NCBI RefSeq assembly: GCF_947490415.1
Contig: NZ_CANLGX010000002.1
Span: 310,001 to 374,000, forward strand
Direction of reading: 5' to 3'
DNA: 64,000 bases
Origin: an uncultured Eudoraea sp.
Lineage (GTDB): Bacteria > Bacteroidota > Bacteroidia > Flavobacteriales > Flavobacteriaceae
The notes beneath the pieces were generated by a model. That model saw only the letters and a program-made list of their open reading frames with translations, did no database searches and was not told the origin of the DNA. A program made the position numbers and the translations under genes. Of the stretch, positions 63,908-64,000 are shown one piece after another (the first letter of the stretch is position 1; each line of letters opens with the position of its first letter).

Positions 63908-64000
63908 TTAATTTTTGAGGATGTACTTAATTGCAAATAAGAATATTACGAATATTACAAAGACAATTCCCACCCATTTTACACCACGGTAATTTTTTGC
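63908..64000 (-). CDS. C-terminal part of a membrane protein (cut by window edge)
   Basis: The frame ending at the TAA (63908-63910) is open to base 64000 and codes the last 30 residues of a protein: a short polar part (AKNYRGVKWV), one membrane helix (GIVFVIFVIFLFAIKYI) and LKN. It may be a small membrane protein or the tail of a larger one. The start lies beyond the window. Confidence 0.5.
   Translation of the reverse strand, partial: AKNYRGVKWVGIVFVIFVIFLFAIKYILKN

Overview
The window is an AT-rich stretch of chromosome from a member of the Bacteroidota, most likely family Flavobacteriaceae; I would not name a genus. The signs are flavobacterial -7 promoters (TAnnTTTG, often with TTG 17-23 bp upstream), many lipoprotein and Sec signal peptides of Bacteroidota style, a type III glutamine synthetase, BlaR1-type M56 sensors ending in a TonB-plug-like segment, and an amtB-glnB-porin nitrogen cluster. 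It carries housekeeping and catabolic genes, one tRNA, one toxin-antitoxin pair, and no rRNA, prophage, complete insertion sequence or CRISPR array that I could see.

Layout. 1-9.2 kb: the 3' part of an MltF-like lytic transglycosylase, an orphan protein, a cellobiose phosphorylase (GH94), a YeeE/YedE sulfur-transport pair, a lipocalin-like lipoprotein, a VOC protein, a DUF1080 lipoprotein and a metallophosphoesterase. 9.4-21.6 kb: twelve same-strand genes forming a CoA-thioester catabolic cluster: two acyl-CoA dehydrogenases, three SDRs, an ACAD10/11-type kinase, a DUF1330-like protein, an enoyl-CoA isomerase, two MDR reductases, a MaoC hydratase and an acyl-CoA ligase. The kinase next to an ACAD11-like dehydrogenase looks like a split form of the 4-hydroxyacyl-CoA pathway (LvaA/LvaC, ACAD11). 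22-29 kb: two small membrane proteins, a GH2 enzyme, an NTF2-like protein, a large Asp-box protein and a nucleoside-hydrolase-like secreted protein. 29.5-33.1 kb: a patchy region with an M1 peptidase and a HigBA module bounded by integron-attC-like inverted repeats, then a repeat field ending in tRNA-Arg(ACG).

33-48 kb is mostly housekeeping: apt, a BlaI/M56 sensor operon with tandem operator-like dyads, a Na/Ca antiporter, type II and type III glutamine synthetases transcribed divergently, purM, a Rieske lipoprotein, apbE, prfA and pyrF. 48-59 kb: a PfkB kinase, purU, the fused isobutyryl-CoA mutase IcmF, an Lrp regulator, an alpha/beta hydrolase, a DJ-1-like lipoprotein and an MFS transporter whose 5' leader contains a structured element plus an intrinsic terminator. 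59-64 kb: a DUF1684 lipoprotein, porin-amtB-glnB, crcB and small membrane proteins.

Connections. Nitrogen genes lie at two places (39-43 kb and 60-63 kb) and both control regions carry the same ATTAACACCC-N8-TTGRGGG motif, suggesting a common regulator. The 9-21 kb cluster supplies activation, reduction, phosphorylation/isomerisation and hydration steps for one unusual acid but contains no thiolase, regulator or importer.
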